Below are positions 1 to 6,654 of a DNA stretch of 16,051 bases, piece after piece. The DNA lies in assembly GCA_934234035.1 (NCBI GenBank), contig CAKQHH010000033.1, positions 1 to 16,051 of the forward strand, read 5' to 3'. The DNA is from an uncultured Clostridia bacterium. GTDB taxonomy: Bacteria; Bacillota; Clostridia; Peptostreptococcales; Anaerovoracaceae. The translations under genes were made by a program, and so were the position numbers. Within the stretch, counting starts at the first letter, position 1, and each line of letters opens with the position of its first letter. Under the pieces are notes generated by a model. It did not search any database. It had not been told where the DNA came from and saw only the letters and a program-made list of their open reading frames with translations.

Positions 1-2
1 CC

Positions 3-365
3 TGCGAAGCCTTATTTCTTCGCCGGGTCACGCCAACACGCCCCGAGTTTTCCCGGGCGGTCGACGGCCCTGTTGGCGCCTTCCTCCTTGCGAAGCCTTA
101 TTTCTTCGCCGGGTCACGCCAACATGCCCCCTGTTTTCCCGGGCAGTCGCCGCTCATGTTGGCGCCGGCCTTCCTGTAAAGCCCTATTTCTTCGCCGGGT
201 CACGCCAACATGCCCCGAGTTTTCCCGGCCGGCCGCCGGCTTTGTTGGCGCCTTCCTCCCTGCGAAGCCTTATTTCTTCGCCGGGTCACGCCAACCGACG
301 CGCAGGCGAGCGCGCAGGCAGGCCGGTTGGCGTCGCCTCTCCCAACATCGCCCGGGTTTTCCCGA
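3..365. repeat. Tandem array of 86-bp double-hairpin units
   Basis: Units begin at 3, 89, 175 and 261, an exact 86-bp period, followed by a degenerate fragment at about 341-365. Each full unit has a short inverted repeat GCGAAG...CTTCGC (disrupted in the third copy) and a second inverted repeat CGCCAACA...TGTTGGCG (31-38/71-78, 117-124/157-164, 203-210/243-250). In the fourth unit both arms change together to CGCCAACC...GGTTGGCG (289-296/325-332) although the loop has diverged, so pairing is kept. Because 86 is not a multiple of three and no frame is conserved between copies, the array is non-coding. It lies directly downstream of the 3D-domain gene (stop at 379-381) and may help end its transcript, but there is no T-run. 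The array probably continues to the left of the window. Its function is unknown. Confidence 0.85.
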
Positions 366-378
366 CTTCTTACTTCTT

Positions 379-1410
379 CTACTCCGCCAACACGTAGGCT
401 TTCCGGTTCTGGCGGCCCCAGCGGATGCACTCCGCCGTGCTGCGCATATACAGGTCCACGATGTGCCCCTGCACCGCGCCGCCGCAGTCATTGGCCACCG
501 CAATTCCGTAGCCCTCGATGTACAGGCGCGTTCCGTAAGGAATCACGGACGGGTCCACCGCACAGGTCCCGTAGTGGACCCGCTGTCCCGTAGATCCGTG
601 GGCATTGGTTCCCGCATAGTAAGCGGTGGTGTTGGCGGTAAAAGTGCTTTTTACTTTCACTTCCCCTTTCTCCCCGGTTTCCGAGGTGCCGCATCGAAGG
701 GTGTGGTCCTCCGGCTTTGTGATCCATTTCTTCAGCTTTGTCTTGGTGCCGGATTTTTTTCCGTTGATATAGGTGGTGGTGTAGGTATAGAGGCCCTCGC
801 CGTCCCGGCCGCCGGTTTCCTGCACCGTGCCCGAAGACAGGCCCGGGTCCAGCACCACCTTATCTCCGGCTTTTACTTTTTTGGTGCCCTCGGTCACTTT
901 TCGGTGCACCTCGTCCACAGTGATCTTCGTGTCCGCCCGAACCGGAGAATCCAAATCCGGGGAGATGAGATCGTCCTTATCGTAACGGATACCGTTCAGC
1001 TTCAGGTTCTCCCGAACGGTGCCGGATTTCAGAGTGAAATCCTTCATTTTTCCGTGGATTTCCATTTGGGTGTGAATGCACTCTTCCACGGTGATTTTCA
1101 TCTTGTTGGACACCGGGTACTCCCGGCAAGGGTGCACCGTATCGATTTCCGAAGCGCCGATCTTCGCTTCCTTCAGCACGGCCCCCACGGTGGTCTGTCG
1201 CGTGAGGGTGTTGACGGTTTTCGTCTTTCCGTCCATCCCCGCATAGGAAACGGTGACCTGCTCCGGTATCAGCCAGCTGATTTCCTGCCACAGCAGAATT
1301 CCCAGAGTCAAAAGCAGAATCATGCCCATGGTTCGGGTGTGCCGATCCCGATTGAAAATCTGATACAGGTTTTTCCGTTTTTTCTTTCCGGCTGCCTTCT
1401 CATTTCTCAT
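379..1410 (-). CDS. Membrane-anchored DUF348/G5/3D-domain cell-wall protein (YabE/Rpf-like)
   Basis: This is probably an extracytoplasmic peptidoglycan-active protein. From the chosen start it has 343 residues: a Lys/Arg-rich cytoplasmic N terminus, one hydrophobic segment at about 28-42, two ubiquitin-like DUF348 repeats (about 52-92 and 108-150), a G5 domain (about 164-234) and a C-terminal 3D domain (about 256-342). The three conserved aspartates of the 3D domain are visible at D286 (AVDPSVIPYG), D308 (ANDCGG) and D319 (IVDLYM); this domain has the double-psi barrel of MltA-type lytic transglycosylases. An upstream in-frame ATG at 1428 directly abuts AGAGG with no spacing, whereas the ATG at 1410 has GGAGAG six bases upstream, so 1410 is preferred. 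The gene ends the three-gene minus-strand cluster. Muralytic activity is inferred from the family and was not seen directly. Confidence 0.9.
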   Translation of the reverse strand: MRNEKAAGKKKRKNLYQIFNRDRHTRTMGMILLLTLGILLWQEISWLIPEQVTVSYAGMDGKTKTVNTLTRQTTVGAVLKEAKIGASEIDTVHPCREYPVSNKMKITVEECIHTQMEIHGKMKDFTLKSGTVRENLKLNGIRYDKDDLISPDLDSPVRADTKITVDEVHRKVTEGTKKVKAGDKVVLDPGLSSGTVQETGGRDGEGLYTYTTTYINGKKSGTKTKLKKWITKPEDHTLRCGTSETGEKGEVKVKSTFTANTTAYYAGTNAHGSTGQRVHYGTCAVDPSVIPYGTRLYIEGYGIAVANDCGGAVQGHIVDLYMRSTAECIRWGRQNRKAYVLAE

Positions 1411-1416
1411 TTTCTT

Positions 1417-1422
1417 CTCTCC
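1417..1422 (-). promoter_or_regulatory. Ribosome binding site deciding the 3D-protein start
   Basis: On the minus strand this reads GGAGAG, six bases before the ATG at 1410. The alternative ATG at 1428 has AGAGG immediately against the codon, which is poor spacing. Confidence 0.55.
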
Positions 1423-1488
1423 ACTCATCCTCTTTCCGTCTCATCCCCCGCTGTTTTCTCCGGTCTGCCCGAATCCGTCCCGCCCGGT

Positions 1489-1896
1489 CTAGTTTGCCGA
1501 GCTTCCTCGGTGAATCAACTTGCTGCGGTCGTCCTTCCGAATCTGCTCCCGAATCTCCTTGTCCAGCGGCATCGGAATCAGGTCCTCCGCCGGCTCAAAA
1601 GATTTCTTGGCCACCGCCTTCGACGCCTCCTCCAGGCCGTTCTCCTTCAGAAATTTCCGGAACGCCGCTTTGGCATAGGCTGCATCCTTCCGAAACAGGT
1701 ACAGGTGAAAGGTATTCGGTTCCGTGAAACGCAGCACCTGCCCCATATCGCCATAGGGAACCGCCATCAGCGCCTCTCCTTCCGGGTAAAAATAGAATCC
1801 GTGGTTCATGTCCTCCACGTCCGTAATTTTCCGGACCGTCAGGGTCCCCCGGGTCTGCTTCGGGTTCAGCTCCATTCGATAATCCAGTACGTCCAT
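1489..1896 (-). CDS. Small hypothetical protein, family not recognised (135 aa)
   Basis: I do not recognise this family. The protein is soluble-looking, with no signal peptide or membrane segment. The N-terminal half (about 1-70) looks like mixed beta structure with aromatic residues (GFYFYPEG, HLYLFRK). The C-terminal half is highly charged and probably helical, and includes KDAAYAKAAFRKFLKENGLEEA. The start codon directly follows the TAG stop of the PIN-like gene (1897-1899) with no gap. The weak Shine-Dalgarno sequence GGGTGAG lies inside the upstream gene's last codons, so translation is probably coupled. This tight linkage suggests it works with, or is co-regulated with, the PIN-like nuclease. 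The reading frame has the same codon character as its neighbours and is not a shadow of them. Confidence 0.75.
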   Translation of the reverse strand: MDVLDYRMELNPKQTRGTLTVRKITDVEDMNHGFYFYPEGEALMAVPYGDMGQVLRFTEPNTFHLYLFRKDAAYAKAAFRKFLKENGLEEASKAVAKKSFEPAEDLIPMPLDKEIREQIRKDDRSKLIHRGSSAN

Positions 1897-2607
1897 CTAC
1901 TCACCCTTCCGTCCCTTCAGCAGCGGCTTGATGCCTTTATAGATCTTTCCCGCCATTTCGGTGCCGTAAATCTTCACCAGGGCATTGTTCACCGCCTGCT
2001 TCGTCTTATGCACCCGAAGGGTCTCCGCGATTCGGCTCGCCTCACCGGAAAACTCCGGAATCAAGCTCTTCACATCCCCCTGAAACACCCGATTCTCCTT
2101 GGCTGCGGCGTTTTTCTTTTTTTCGCCCCGCTTCTCCTTCTTCTTCAGCTTGCTCTTCTTGTCCTTCCCGATCTTCGCCTCTTCCGGCTGCGGCAGTTCC
2201 TCCGGGATTTCGACGGCCGCCTCCGGCGCCCTCTTGAGAATGGTTTTTTTCACCGCCTTGCGCAGGTCCGGATGCCGGGACACGTTCACATTCCGCTTCT
2301 GCCAAAAATCCACCACCGCATCGAATCCGGTATCCTTGCTGATGATAACGAACTGTTCCCCGCCGTTCTTGGCGATCTCATACCCCAGCCAGCTCACCAG
2401 CTGAAAATCCAGGGCGTTCTTGCCGCCGGTCTTAATCGGCATGTACGTCTTCCGAATCCGGCTTCGCTCCAGCTCCTGATGCACCGTAATGCTGATAGTG
2501 CTGTGCTGCTCCGAATAGAAGATCAGCAGCTCCGAGCCGTCGTCCAGAAGCTCCAGCCCCTCAAACCCATTGCTGGCCACGTTTTCAAAATCAATTAAAT
2601 ACTTCAT
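1897..2607 (-). CDS. PIN-like (NYN-type) ribonuclease-domain protein
   Basis: The first 115 or so residues look like a PIN/NYN-type nuclease domain. It opens with YLIDFENV (D6, N9), then has ALDFQLVSWLG (D67) and IISKDTGFDAVVDFW (D92, D96), the spaced acidic residues that bind the metal ion in this fold. A Lys/Glu-rich linker follows (about 140-172), then a C-terminal helical segment (about 175-232) ending in basic residues, which could bind RNA. The start ATG at 2607 has AGAGGGA six bases upstream. It is the first gene of the minus-strand cluster and abuts the small gene at 1489-1896 with no gap. PIN-like domains of this kind are known as RNases or toxin nucleases; no antitoxin is recognisable here, and the target is unknown. 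Confidence 0.8.
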   Translation of the reverse strand: MKYLIDFENVASNGFEGLELLDDGSELLIFYSEQHSTISITVHQELERSRIRKTYMPIKTGGKNALDFQLVSWLGYEIAKNGGEQFVIISKDTGFDAVVDFWQKRNVNVSRHPDLRKAVKKTILKRAPEAAVEIPEELPQPEEAKIGKDKKSKLKKKEKRGEKKKNAAAKENRVFQGDVKSLIPEFSGEASRIAETLRVHKTKQAVNNALVKIYGTEMAGKIYKGIKPLLKGRKGE

Positions 2608-2642
2608 TTAAAGTCCCTCTTTCTATTTCAATCTTTTTGTCA

Positions 2643-2672
2643 ATGATAACAACACGATCGGCGCCCCGGCAA
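2643..2672 (-). promoter_or_regulatory. Possible promoter of the PIN-like operon
   Basis: On the minus strand there is TTGCCG (2672-2667), an 18-bp spacer and TATCAT (2648-2643), about 36 bp before the ATG at 2607. The -35 overlaps a six-bp inverted repeat (CGGCAA 2667-2672 / TTGCCG 2677-2682). The match is only moderate. Confidence 0.3.
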
Positions 2673-2796
2673 CATTTTGCCGCAGGCCCACACTGTTTTC
2701 TTCCATAAATTATTATTATATCTCAATTTCCCATAAAAGAAAAGTTTCGTCCGGTCCACGGGTTTCCGTTATCCGATTTTCGAATAGTCCGTCCGG

Positions 2797-2825
2797 TTGA
2801 ACTCCGGCTTTAATGCTGATATGAT
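2797..2825 (+). promoter_or_regulatory. Sigma-A promoter upstream of the deacetylase/regulator genes
   Basis: TTGAAC (2797-2802), a 17-bp spacer and TATGAT (2820-2825), with a TGn extension at 2817-2819. A second TATAAT-like box at 2831-2836 could be an alternative. Transcription would start near 2832, giving a leader of about 80 nt before the ATG at 2915. The rest of the 307-bp gap between the divergent genes is AT-rich, with nothing else recognised. Confidence 0.6.
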
Positions 2826-2914
2826 AGCGGTATAATATTTCTACATATCGAAAGTACGTTATATATCCAGTTATATGTAATGTATCGAATAAATGGAACA
2901 CAAGAGGAACATCG

Positions 2915-4036
2915 ATGAATCATACAGAGAAACGTTTTCGGAGGAAGAATTCCCGTATTCTTCTCATCATAATTATCATGATACTGCTCCTCCTGGGAGG
3001 AGTGCTGCTGATTCGCTATCAGGCCCACCACCAGATCGGCGGACTCAGCCGAAAACCCATCATTACATTGAAAGGGGACGAAACCCTAAAGCTGTATCCC
3101 GGTGAGAAATTCGCGGAGCCCGGGGTCACGGCGAAGGATTATCGAGGGAAGAATATTTCCTCCCACATTCAGACGGATTTGGATCAAAGCAGTTTTCGGA
3201 AAGACGGCACTTTGTGGAAGGCCTACAACGGAAAGATCACCTACACGCTGAAGGATTACGGCAACCGGGTGAAGAAGACCCGGAAGGTTCGCACGGCATA
3301 CCGGAAGCCGGACCAAAGTTCTCCAAGCTACGGTCACGGCATCGCGGTCTGCATGTTTCACAATATCTACGATGCGAACAACCCTCCAGAAGATCTGAAC
3401 CCCAACTACATGTCCACGGAGGAGCTGTCCGCCATCCTGCAGTACCTGATTGATGCGGATTATTATTTTCCCTCCTGGCAGGAACTGCGGGATTACATTG
3501 ACGGAAAGATTGATTTGCCGGTGAAATCCGTGGTGCTCACCTTCGACGACTGCGCAAAGGATTTCCAGAAGTACGGAATTCCGGTGCTGGAAAAATACGA
3601 CATCACCGCTACCAGTTTCGTCATCTGTGCCAAGAACGGCAAAGAGGTGCTTCAGAAATACGGTGATGCCAAGCACATCAACTTCCAGTCCCACTCCTAC
3701 GACATGCACCGCCCCGGCGGAACCATCGGCCACGGAGGTGTTTTTACCGCCCTGTCTCAGGAAGAGGGCGTGGAGGACCTGAAGAAATCCATCGACATGC
3801 TGGGCAGCGGCGAGGCCTTCGCCTATCCTTTCGGAGATTACACGGACACCTGTGAGGCGGCGGTGGAGGAAGCGGGCTTCCTCTGTGCTTTTACCACCGA
3901 ATACGGAAAAGTGCACCCGGGAGACGACCCCTACCTGCTGCCGCGAATTCGTGTGAACGGGGGATGCACCCCGGAGGAATTCGCCCGAGACATTTCGGAC
4001 GGTCAAGAAGAATCAGAACAACAGACAGAACAATAG
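2915..4036 (+). CDS. Membrane-anchored polysaccharide deacetylase (NodB/CE4 type) with Ig-like domain
   Basis: This is predicted to remove acetyl groups from a cell-surface polysaccharide outside the membrane. It has 373 residues: a basic N terminus, one membrane segment (about 14-34), a bacterial Ig-like/DUF5011-type module (about 48-130, including LYPGEKFAEPGVTAKDY), and a NodB-homology domain (about 142-360). CE4 motifs are visible: TFDD at 209-212 with catalytic and metal aspartates D211/D212, the metal-binding histidine motif SHSYDMH (H260 and H265), FAYPFGDY at 302-309 and LPRIRV at 342-347. The start has AGAGGA six bases upstream. The stop is followed after only 10 bp by the PEPH-AraC regulator gene, so the two are probably cotranscribed, although no functional link is obvious. 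The exact substrate (peptidoglycan GlcNAc, another glycan or xylan) cannot be decided. Confidence 0.9.
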   Translation: MNHTEKRFRRKNSRILLIIIIMILLLLGGVLLIRYQAHHQIGGLSRKPIITLKGDETLKLYPGEKFAEPGVTAKDYRGKNISSHIQTDLDQSSFRKDGTLWKAYNGKITYTLKDYGNRVKKTRKVRTAYRKPDQSSPSYGHGIAVCMFHNIYDANNPPEDLNPNYMSTEELSAILQYLIDADYYFPSWQELRDYIDGKIDLPVKSVVLTFDDCAKDFQKYGIPVLEKYDITATSFVICAKNGKEVLQKYGDAKHINFQSHSYDMHRPGGTIGHGGVFTALSQEEGVEDLKKSIDMLGSGEAFAYPFGDYTDTCEAAVEEAGFLCAFTTEYGKVHPGDDPYLLPRIRVNGGCTPEEFARDISDGQEESEQQTEQ

Positions 4037-4046
4037 AGAGGATGCC

Positions 4047-5276
4047 ATGCTGAACAATCGTAAAAACATTATTCGACATTTGAACAACCATCTCCGGGCC
4101 AACGGGCACGTAATCGGTGCGTCTTCCGGCTGCGGACACACCGCGCTGTCTTCCGTTACCGGCGGGGCCGATATGGTGCTGGCCCTCAGCGCCGGCTGCT
4201 TCCGGGCGGCCGGGCGGCCTTCTTTCGCCAGCTACCTGTGCTACGGAAACAGCAATCGATTGGTGGAATCCTTTGCCGCGCGGGAACTGCTGACCCTGCT
4301 CCCATACACCCCGGTGCTCTTCGGGCTGAACTGTTCGGATCCCACCATCGAACTCCGGGACTACATCCAAGAGATTCAGAATTCCGGACTTTCCGGCATC
4401 GTCAACTTCCCGTCGGTGGCACTGATTGACGGTATTTTTCGGGAAGCGCTGGAGGAAGAAGGCCTGGGATTTGACAATGAGGTGGAAGCCATCCGAATTG
4501 CCCATGAAATGGATTTTTTCACCTTAGCCTTTGTGTGCAGCAAAGAGCAGGCGGAAGCCATGATTGATGCGGGAGCAGACGTCATCTGCGCCCACCTGGG
4601 ACTCACGCCGGGAGGCGCCATGGGTCCGAAAAAAGCCCAATCCATAGAGAAGGCAAAGCTCCTGGCGGACGAGGTGTTCTCCGCATGCCTGGAGAAGGCA
4701 CCGGACCGGATTCGCATGGTCTACGCCGGTCCGATTAAGTCACCGATGGACCTCCAGTACTTCTACGAGAACACGGCGGCGCAGGGTTTTATCGGAGGAT
4801 CCTCTTTCGAACGAATTCCCTCGGAGCGAGCGATCATCTCCTCCACTCGCGCTTTCAAGTATCCCATGGACAGCGCACTGGACGAGAAGCGGGAGGCCGC
4901 CATGGAGGGAATGGAATCTTCCCGAAACTACATCGAGTTCGTACAACAGCACATTCGCCAGAGCTACGAGCAACCCATTACCTTGCAGGCGCTCTCCACG
5001 GTGCTGCACGTTTCTACCCCATATTTGAGCACCCTATTCAAAAAGAAAATGGGCATCAGCTTTACGGAATACCTGATTCGCTTCCGACTCAACAAGGCCT
5101 GCGAACTGCTGGAGGTCAGCGAACTGCCGATTCAGGAAGTCGCCCTTCGGGTGGGGTATCCGGATTCGGTCCAGTTCAGCAAGATTTTCAAGAAGTATAA
5201 GGGAATGGCGCCGCGAAACTACAAAACCATGCTGCGGTCGAAACAACACGCGGGAGTCACGCAAAAACAACCATAA
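4047..5276 (+). CDS. PEP-hydrolase-like TIM barrel fused to AraC-type HTH, transcriptional regulator
   Basis: This looks like a one-component regulator of 409 residues. Residues 1 to about 275 are a PEP-hydrolase-like TIM barrel (PF09370 type), paralogous to the stand-alone protein encoded at 6655-7485. The two align without gaps for about 230 residues, sharing GGAD (39-42), NFPSVALIDG (120-129), AHLGLT (182-187), GPI (228-230) and SSFER (252-256). Residues about 293-397 are an AraC/XylS two-helix-turn-helix domain (ITLQALSTVLHVSTPYLSTLFKK and PIQEVALRVGYPDSVQFSKIFKKY). Histidine 226 of the stand-alone barrel (CHGGPI) is tyrosine here (VYAGPI), which suggests a sensor that has lost catalysis. 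It is encoded just upstream of the Tm-1/TIM-barrel operon, whose promoter carries matching direct repeats. The start has GAGAGG five bases upstream. The domain call is sure; the regulatory target is inferred. Confidence 0.9.
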   Translation: MLNNRKNIIRHLNNHLRANGHVIGASSGCGHTALSSVTGGADMVLALSAGCFRAAGRPSFASYLCYGNSNRLVESFAARELLTLLPYTPVLFGLNCSDPTIELRDYIQEIQNSGLSGIVNFPSVALIDGIFREALEEEGLGFDNEVEAIRIAHEMDFFTLAFVCSKEQAEAMIDAGADVICAHLGLTPGGAMGPKKAQSIEKAKLLADEVFSACLEKAPDRIRMVYAGPIKSPMDLQYFYENTAAQGFIGGSSFERIPSERAIISSTRAFKYPMDSALDEKREAAMEGMESSRNYIEFVQQHIRQSYEQPITLQALSTVLHVSTPYLSTLFKKKMGISFTEYLIRFRLNKACELLEVSELPIQEVALRVGYPDSVQFSKIFKKYKGMAPRNYKTMLRSKQHAGVTQKQP

Positions 5277-5303
5277 GTTTTTCTTACAACAAAAATGTTA
5301 TAT

Positions 5304-5338
5304 AAACACATTTTTTAGCAATCAAAACATATTTTTTA
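5304..5338 (+). promoter_or_regulatory. Direct-repeat operator, probable AraC-type activator sites
   Basis: AAACACATTTTTTA (5304-5317) and AAACATATTTTTTA (5325-5338) match at 13 of 14 positions and lie 21 bp apart, two helical turns, in the same orientation. The proximal copy covers the -35 position of the promoter for the Tm-1-like operon. AraC/XylS-family activators commonly bind such paired direct repeats. Binding by the adjacent PEPH-AraC protein is an inference. Confidence 0.5.
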
Positions 5339-5353
5339 CTTTTTCGTTCGTGC

Positions 5354-5359
5354 TAGAAT
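5354..5359 (+). promoter_or_regulatory. Extended -10 box for the Tm-1-like/TIM-barrel operon
   Basis: TAGAAT with a TGC extension at 5351-5353. The -35 position for a 17-bp spacer (5331-5336) reads ATTTTT, a poor match, as expected for an activator-dependent promoter. Transcription would start near 5366. Confidence 0.5.
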
Positions 5360-5380
5360 ACAATTAAGAAAAGGCGGACA

Positions 5381-5386
5381 AGGAGG
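5381..5386 (+). promoter_or_regulatory. Ribosome binding site fixing a TTG start
   Basis: AGGAGG lies nine bases before the TTG at 5396. No ATG in frame is better placed, and the family's usual N terminus (KTVAVLGTFDTKG) begins directly after this codon. Confidence 0.75.
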
Positions 5387-5395
5387 TATACAACA

Positions 5396-6598
5396 TTGAA
5401 AACAGTTGCAGTACTCGGAACCTTTGATACCAAAGGCAAGGAGCTCAAGTTCATTAAAGAGTGCATCGAAGAGCATGGTTTGAAAACCCTCTGCATCAAC
5501 ACCGGTGTATTCGAACCCGTGGTAGAACCGGATATCAGCAGCGCGGAGGTTGCGGCGGCAGTCGGTGCCGACATCAACGCCATCGTGGAGAAGCGCGACC
5601 GGGCTACCGCCACAGAAGTTTTAGCAAAAGGAACGGAGAAATTGATTCCTCAGCTCTATGCAGAGGGCAAATTCGACGGCATCATTTCCATCGGCGGATC
5701 CGGCGGAACCTCACTGGCCACTCCGGCAATGCGGCAGCTTCCGCTGGGAGTTCCGAAAGTGATGGTTTCCACCATGGCGTCCGGTGACGTTTCCCCTTAT
5801 GTGGGAACCAGCGACATCGTCATGATTCCATCCGTTGTGGATGCGGAAGGTCTGAATGACATTTCCAAAGTAATTTTCAGCAACGCAGCCAACGCTGTTG
5901 TGGGCATGGTTCAGAACCGGAAGGAAATCGAAAGCGACGGCAAGCCGCTTCTGGCAGCTACCATGTTCGGCGTAACTACGCCGTGCGTAAAGGCAGCGGA
6001 AGATTACCTTCATGAACAGGGATACGACGTATTGGTATTCCACGCAACCGGTACCGGCGGCAAGTGCATGGAAGCCCTTATCAACCAGGGATTCATCAAG
6101 GGTGTGCTGGATCTCACCACCACCGAATGGTGCGACGAAGTAGTGGGCGGCGTGCTCAACGCAGGTCCGGATCGTCTCACCGCAGCGGGCAAGAACGGCA
6201 TTCCGCAGGTGGTTTCCGTGGGTGCACTGGATATGGTGAACTTCGGACCGATGGATACGGTTCCGGCGCAGTTCAAGGATCGGAATCTGTACAAGCACAA
6301 TCCAACGGTTACCCTGATGCGCACCACTGCCGATGAGCTGAAGTCCATCGGCCATGAGATTGCAACCCGCCTGGCAGATGCCACGGGCAAAACCACGCTG
6401 ATGCTTCCGCTGAAGGGCGTGTCCATGATTGACGTGGAAGGCCAGCCGTTCTACGATGCAGAGGCGGACAAGGTGTTATTCGATACGCTCCGCACCGAGC
6501 TGGAAGGCTCCGACGTGGAAATCGTAGAGCTGGATACGGATATCAACGACAAAGAATTCGCCGTTGCAGCAGCAAAGAAGCTCATTTCCCTTCTGTAA
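5396..6598 (+). CDS. Tm-1-like ATP-binding protein (UPF0261 family)
   Basis: This 400-residue protein of the UPF0261/Tm-1 N-terminal family (PF06792) has a full-length, intact reading frame. Family signatures are AVLGTFDTKGKELKFI near the N terminus, the glycine-rich stretch ISIGGSGGTS (about 97-106), VSTMASGDVSPYVGTSD (about 124-140), FHATGTGGKCME (215-226) and GALDMVNFGPMDTVP (276-290). In tomato Tm-1 the equivalent region binds ATP and the viral replication protein, and is fused to a C-terminal TIM barrel; the role of the bacterial proteins is not established. The partner TIM barrel follows after 56 bp with no terminator between, so they form an operon. Translation starts at TTG behind a perfect AGGAGG. 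Expression is probably switched on by the upstream PEPH-AraC regulator, judging from the promoter repeats. It is likely cytoplasmic, as no signal or membrane segment is seen. Confidence 0.9.
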   Translation: MKTVAVLGTFDTKGKELKFIKECIEEHGLKTLCINTGVFEPVVEPDISSAEVAAAVGADINAIVEKRDRATATEVLAKGTEKLIPQLYAEGKFDGIISIGGSGGTSLATPAMRQLPLGVPKVMVSTMASGDVSPYVGTSDIVMIPSVVDAEGLNDISKVIFSNAANAVVGMVQNRKEIESDGKPLLAATMFGVTTPCVKAAEDYLHEQGYDVLVFHATGTGGKCMEALINQGFIKGVLDLTTTEWCDEVVGGVLNAGPDRLTAAGKNGIPQVVSVGALDMVNFGPMDTVPAQFKDRNLYKHNPTVTLMRTTADELKSIGHEIATRLADATGKTTLMLPLKGVSMIDVEGQPFYDAEADKVLFDTLRTELEGSDVEIVELDTDINDKEFAVAAAKKLISLL

Positions 6599-6654
6599 GC
6601 AGAATCGGAAAAGTCGGACTTATAAATCTATTTTTATGACGAAAGGGGTACACA

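Noticed and set aside
3..365. CRISPR array
   Set aside because: The 86-bp units are nearly identical throughout, with no short repeat alternating with unique spacers, and no cas genes are in the window. The same holds for the right array.
73..2598. 841-codon open frame on the plus strand
   Set aside because: It runs antisense through three well-supported minus-strand genes and the repeat array; its translation is low-complexity and rich in Arg, His, Pro and Leu, with no recognisable domain. It is a by-product of codon bias in the real genes.
2608..2640. TTGACA-like sequence on the minus strand as promoter of the PIN-like gene
   Set aside because: A -10 at normal spacing would fall on the ribosome binding site and no matching box is there.
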